In this document: piece after piece, positions 25,278 to 27,975 of the stretch
How positions within the stretch are numbered: position 1 is the stretch's first letter
How the letters are laid out: each line of letters opens with the position of its first letter
NCBI GenBank assembly: GCA_015232865.1
Contig: JADFYU010000031.1
Span: 1-27,975, forward strand
Direction of reading: 5' to 3'
DNA: 27,975 bases
DNA from: Magnetococcales bacterium
Lineage (GTDB): Bacteria; Pseudomonadota; Magnetococcia; Magnetococcales; UBA8363
The notes under the pieces: model-generated
Databases searched by the model: none
The model's input: only the letters and a program-made list of their open reading frames with translations
What the model was told of the DNA's origin: nothing
Position numbers and translations under genes: made by a program

Positions 25278-25646
25278 ATGAAAAAACTACTCTCTATCGC
25301 AACTCTCTTTACTGCCTTCGTCGGTTTTTCAGCCCTGGCCAATGCTGAATGTACCGTCAACTACACCAGAACCGCTTGTGCTGGTCAGGAGGCCATCTCC
25401 TACAAAAAGTGTGACGGCAATCAATCCTGTTCAAAAGTCAAAGAGGCCGACTCCGCACTCGCCTGCTGGCAGGCCGCCGTCAAATCTTGTAACAACGGTC
25501 GCTTGGACATTACCAAATATAAGCAGATCACCGCCACCTATAACGGACAACCCCTCACCGGTGGGTTTGATGATATGGGCAATCCGTCCGAGACCGGCAG
25601 CAACTTCTGCTGGAGTGGCCGTCCCGACCTGAATCAATGCGAATAG
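25278..25646 (+). CDS. Small exported protein with eight cysteines, unknown function
   Basis: The protein has 122 residues from the ATG at 25278; a GTG at 25260 in frame would add six residues before the signal peptide and is unlikely. MKKLLSIATLFTAFVGFSALANA is a classic signal peptide, cleaved before ECTVNY. The mature chain of about 99 residues has eight cysteines (ECTV, TACAG, KKCDG, QSCSK, LACWQ, KSCNN, NFCWS, NQCE), an even number fitting four disulfides in the periplasm or outside the cell. The family is not known to me. A strong terminator follows 25 bases after the stop, so it is a single-gene unit. Confidence 0.8.
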   Translation: MKKLLSIATLFTAFVGFSALANAECTVNYTRTACAGQEAISYKKCDGNQSCSKVKEADSALACWQAAVKSCNNGRLDITKYKQITATYNGQPLTGGFDDMGNPSETGSNFCWSGRPDLNQCE

Positions 25647-25671
25647 ATTGATTTCAGTCAGGAAAATTATA

Positions 25672-25708
25672 AAGGAGGGTCCAGGGATCGGACCCTCCTT
25701 CTTTTTTT
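25672..25708 (+). terminator. Intrinsic terminator of the small exported protein gene
   Basis: AAGGAGGGTCC (25672-25682) pairs perfectly with GGACCCTCCTT (25690-25700) around a seven-base loop. It is followed by CTTTTTTT, the standard rho-independent form. Confidence 0.93.
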
Positions 25709-25840
25709 ATCATTGACAAAACGGCACAAGAGGCAGAGTTTGTCCTGCCCGGACGCACTCTCCTTTACTTTTATCTCGGCAGATTGGCAGCGTTCGGTAG
25801 AGCCAATCTCTTTGATATTTTTAGGAACAAAAGAGTTTTA

Positions 25841-27238
25841 GTGTCTGATTTTTCTGATTTACCCCTCATTCCATCCCTCCATACCGCGTTAAACAATTTA
25901 GGATTCCAAAAACCCACTCCCATTCAAGCTCAAGCGATTCCGCAATTGCTCAAGGGGCGTGATCTGTTGGGCATCGCCCAGACTGGAACCGGTAAAACCG
26001 CCGCCTTTGCCCTGCCGATCATTGACAGATTGATGCGACGCAAAAGACGTGCCGGACCAAAACAGGCACGGGTTTTAATTTTGACCCCAACCCGCGAGTT
26101 GGCCTCGCAAATCGATGCCAGCTTTGCCGAACTAAGCCGAACCTTACGTCTGTTACGGGCGGTGGTTTATGGTGGCGTCAGCCAAAACCCACAGATTCGT
26201 ACCCTCTCCCGTGGCGTCGACGTGCTGGTGGCCACACCGGGGCGACTGCTCGATTTAATGAATCAAGGCCAGATCCGATTGGACCAACTGGAAACCTTTG
26301 TCCTGGACGAAGCCGACCGCATGTTGGACATGGGATTTATCAATGATATCAAAAAAATTATTGCCACTCTGCCCGATAATCGACAAACCCTGCTTTTTTC
26401 GGCAACCATGCCGAAAAATATTGAAGAGTTGGCCAACTCTCTGCTCAAAAAGCCGGTTCGGGTCGAAGTAACACCTCAGGCGACGACGGTGGAGAAGATT
26501 AAACAGGTCATTCTCTATGTGGATAAATCCAACAAGCGCCAACTGTTGCAAAATCTGATCGAAAAACAGAACATTCAACGGGCTTTGGTCTTTACCCGGA
26601 CCAAACATGCGGCCAACCGGGTCTCAGAAGACCTGGAAAAAGCCGGGATCAAATCCTCGGCCATCCATGGCAATAAATCTCAGGGCGCACGGGAAAAGGC
26701 TCTGCTCCAATTTCGCAAGGGGCAGGTTCGGGTGTTGGTGGCAACCGACATTGCCGCACGTGGAATTGATGTCAGCGACATCAGCCACGTGATTAACTTT
26801 GACCTACCCAATGAACCGGAAAATTACGTTCATCGGATCGGCCGGACCGCTCGGGCCGGACGCGAAGGAACCGCGCTCTCCTTTTGCGACGCTGGGGAAC
26901 GGTATTATCTGCGAGAGATTCAAACCGCCATACGTCAAAATATTGAAGTGGATATCGACCACCTCTTTCATTCCCAATCAGCGGCAACGGCCCCCTATAC
27001 CAAACCAAAACCCAATGGCGGTGGTGGACGGGGCAATGCACCCAGTCGTTTTGCCCGCAACGGCAATGCTTCCGCAAGCCGCAAGCCGCAATCAGGCGGC
27101 GGTCGTAGAGCTCCGGTAGAGACCACTGGCGGACGATCTGGGGCTGGAGCCACTCCTGGCAACAAACGCAGCGGCCCGTTGCCCAGCAAAAAATTCTTCA
27201 AGCCCAAAGCAAAAAAAGGGGCCAGAACCTACAGCTAG
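25841..27238 (+). CDS. rhlE: DEAD-box ATP-dependent RNA helicase, RhlE type
   Basis: This cytoplasmic RNA helicase acts in ribosome assembly, RNA decay or cold adaptation. All core motifs are present: Q motif (GFQKPTPIQ), I (AQTGTGKT), Ia (PTRELASQ), Ib (TPGR), II (DEAD), III (SAT), V (ATDIAARGIDV) and VI (HRIGRTARAG). The last 80 residues are basic and rich in Gly, Arg, Pro and Ser, an RNA-binding tail as in RhlE. I chose the GTG at 25841, giving MSDFSDLPLIPSLHTAL as in typical RhlE starts; the frame is open back to a TTG at 25784, which would add 19 residues without similarity. No strong ribosome site precedes the GTG. The length of 465 is normal. A hairpin follows the stop. Confidence 0.94.
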   Translation: MSDFSDLPLIPSLHTALNNLGFQKPTPIQAQAIPQLLKGRDLLGIAQTGTGKTAAFALPIIDRLMRRKRRAGPKQARVLILTPTRELASQIDASFAELSRTLRLLRAVVYGGVSQNPQIRTLSRGVDVLVATPGRLLDLMNQGQIRLDQLETFVLDEADRMLDMGFINDIKKIIATLPDNRQTLLFSATMPKNIEELANSLLKKPVRVEVTPQATTVEKIKQVILYVDKSNKRQLLQNLIEKQNIQRALVFTRTKHAANRVSEDLEKAGIKSSAIHGNKSQGAREKALLQFRKGQVRVLVATDIAARGIDVSDISHVINFDLPNEPENYVHRIGRTARAGREGTALSFCDAGERYYLREIQTAIRQNIEVDIDHLFHSQSAATAPYTKPKPNGGGGRGNAPSRFARNGNASASRKPQSGGGRRAPVETTGGRSGAGATPGNKRSGPLPSKKFFKPKAKKGARTYS

Positions 27239-27264
27239 TTTTTTTATGATTTCTTCGTTTTACC

Positions 27265-27305
27265 TCGGCGCTCACTCCACTCCAAACAGACGGCGTGAGC
27301 GCCGA
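27265..27305 (+). terminator. Hairpin after the helicase gene
   Basis: TCGGCGCTCAC (27265-27275) and GTGAGCGCCGA (27295-27305) form a perfect 11-bp stem around a 19-base loop, 27 bases after the stop. No T-tract follows directly, so termination strength is uncertain. A run of ten C at 27325-27334 lies shortly after. Confidence 0.55.
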
Positions 27306-27449
27306 AAAATCCGACGCCAAACCACCCCCCCCCCTTACTTTCTCTTTTTTTTGCTCATGCCAGATAGGGTCAAAATGTTCCACCCCCTGAAATCATTGAT
27401 TTTATTGTCGCAAAACCGCTAAAAAAAATTTCAATAAAAATTTACGCTC

Positions 27450-27491
27450 TTGTCCTAGGTCAATTACGGTTTCGATCCGATACCGTAGACT
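27450..27491 (+). promoter_or_regulatory. FNR/DNR-like activator site and -10 box upstream of norC
   Basis: TTGTCCTAGGTCAA (27450-27463) has the half-site layout of FNR/DNR-family sites (TTGAT-N4-ATCAA), symmetrical except at one base pair. A -10-like TAGACT lies at 27486-27491, predicting a start near 27498. The centre of the site (27456.5) is then 41.5 bases upstream, the exact position of class II activators of this family. Such regulators commonly control nor genes under low oxygen and NO. Confidence 0.6.
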
Positions 27492-27535
27492 CCCGAAAAA
27501 AATCATTTTCCACCCAACAGTAACGGAGTCAATTT

Positions 27536-27958
27536 ATGAGCAAGTTCACAAAGAACTCTGCACGGAACATGTTCTACGGAGGATCTGTCTTTTTCTTCCT
27601 TGTCCTGGTCGGCTTGACATTCGACACCACGAATAAGCTGCCCGAACGGGACCACCGAGAAAACATTACACCCCAGGTGGCACTGGGTAAGCGGGTCTGG
27701 GAGGTCAACAACTGTGTGGGCTGCCATACCATCATGGGAGAAGGGGCCTATTTTGCTCCGGAACTGGGCAACGTCTATGCGCGTCGGGGGCCGGACTACA
27801 TTAAAGATTGGATCAAATCCCAACCGACCGAAGTAGAGGGCCGTCGGCAGATGCCACAATTCAACCTGACCGAAGAGGAGTTGGACGCCATTGTCGCTTT
27901 TTTGAAATGGACCGACGAAATTGACGATGCCAACTGGCCACCCAACATTGAGGGATAG
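27536..27958 (+). CDS. norC: Nitric oxide reductase subunit C (membrane-anchored cytochrome c)
   Basis: NorC passes electrons from periplasmic donors to the catalytic NorB, which reduces two NO to N2O. The 140 residues have an N-terminal membrane anchor (about 13-29) and a periplasmic heme c domain: CVGCH (C60, C63, H64) followed by the NorC-specific TIMGEGAYFAPELGNVY, with M106 in RQMPQF as the distal heme ligand. The length is that of the family (about 145-150). The ATG has GGAG seven bases upstream. A further ATG with GAGGAAG upstream starts 13 bases after the stop at the window edge, as expected for norB. Confidence 0.96.
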   Translation: MSKFTKNSARNMFYGGSVFFFLVLVGLTFDTTNKLPERDHRENITPQVALGKRVWEVNNCVGCHTIMGEGAYFAPELGNVYARRGPDYIKDWIKSQPTEVEGRRQMPQFNLTEEELDAIVAFLKWTDEIDDANWPPNIEG

Positions 27959-27971
27959 AGGAAGATTTGAC

Positions 27972-27975
27972 ATGA
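27972..27975 (+). CDS. First codon of the following gene, probably norB (cut by window end)
   Basis: An ATG at 27972-27974 follows GAGGAAG at ribosome-site distance, 13 bases after norC. norB follows norC in almost all known nor operons, so it is the expected gene, but no coding sequence is visible here. Confidence 0.4.

Overview
No rRNA, tRNA, insertion sequence or CRISPR array is visible. The window is a compact proteobacterial chromosome segment of about 28 kb: short intergenic gaps, many 1-28 nt gene overlaps, and a lipobox/TolC-type outer-membrane protein that shows a Gram-negative envelope. Two very large hybrid histidine kinases, a bacteriohemerythrin, NorC of a cytochrome c-type NO reductase, and a CoaBC-dUTPase pair fit a microaerobic or denitrifying proteobacterium. 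The mix of genes reminds me of Magnetococcales-type genomes, but that is a guess; no magnetosome gene is present.

Layout. 1-9447 (signal transduction): a small soluble protein joining a Rossmann-like domain to a chemoreceptor signalling tip, then two translationally coupled hybrid kinases (Cache-HAMP-PAS-PAS-HisKA-HATPase-REC-HPt, and SBP-SBP-TM-PAS-HisKA-HATPase-REC-REC-HPt). 9450-12370: a CE4-like polysaccharide deacetylase coupled to a Mor-type (phage Mu) activator on the minus strand, facing a CI/LexA-like repressor on the plus strand. The AT-rich gap between the two regulators holds repeated and palindromic operator-like motifs. The repressor has Cys in place of the expected catalytic Ser. 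12538-16566: a minus-strand pair, a TolC-like lipoprotein followed by a MORN-TPR protein, both carrying YIPP motifs. 16947-18634: coaBC-dut, overlapping by 4 nt, behind a good sigma70-type promoter.

18829-21883 is the most interesting segment. It is a tight cluster of a cysteine-free Rrf2 regulator, a complete E1-like (ThiF/MoeB) adenylyltransferase, cysteine synthase, a second E1-like protein that has lost its catalytic residues, and a TusA-like sulfur carrier. The active E1 lacks the N-terminal RYxRQ helix that in MoeB supplies an arginine finger to the partner subunit. The inactive E1 keeps that helix. This suggests a bacterial heterodimeric E1 serving sulfur transfer to cysteine.

22154-25646: bacteriohemerythrin, an unknown two-TM protein, a REP-like structured intergenic repeat, an acetyl-CoA hydrolase/transferase-GNAT fusion, and an exported eight-cysteine protein. 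25841-27975: an RhlE-type DEAD-box helicase, then norC with an FNR/DNR-like site placed as in a class II promoter, and the first codon of a following gene, probably norB.
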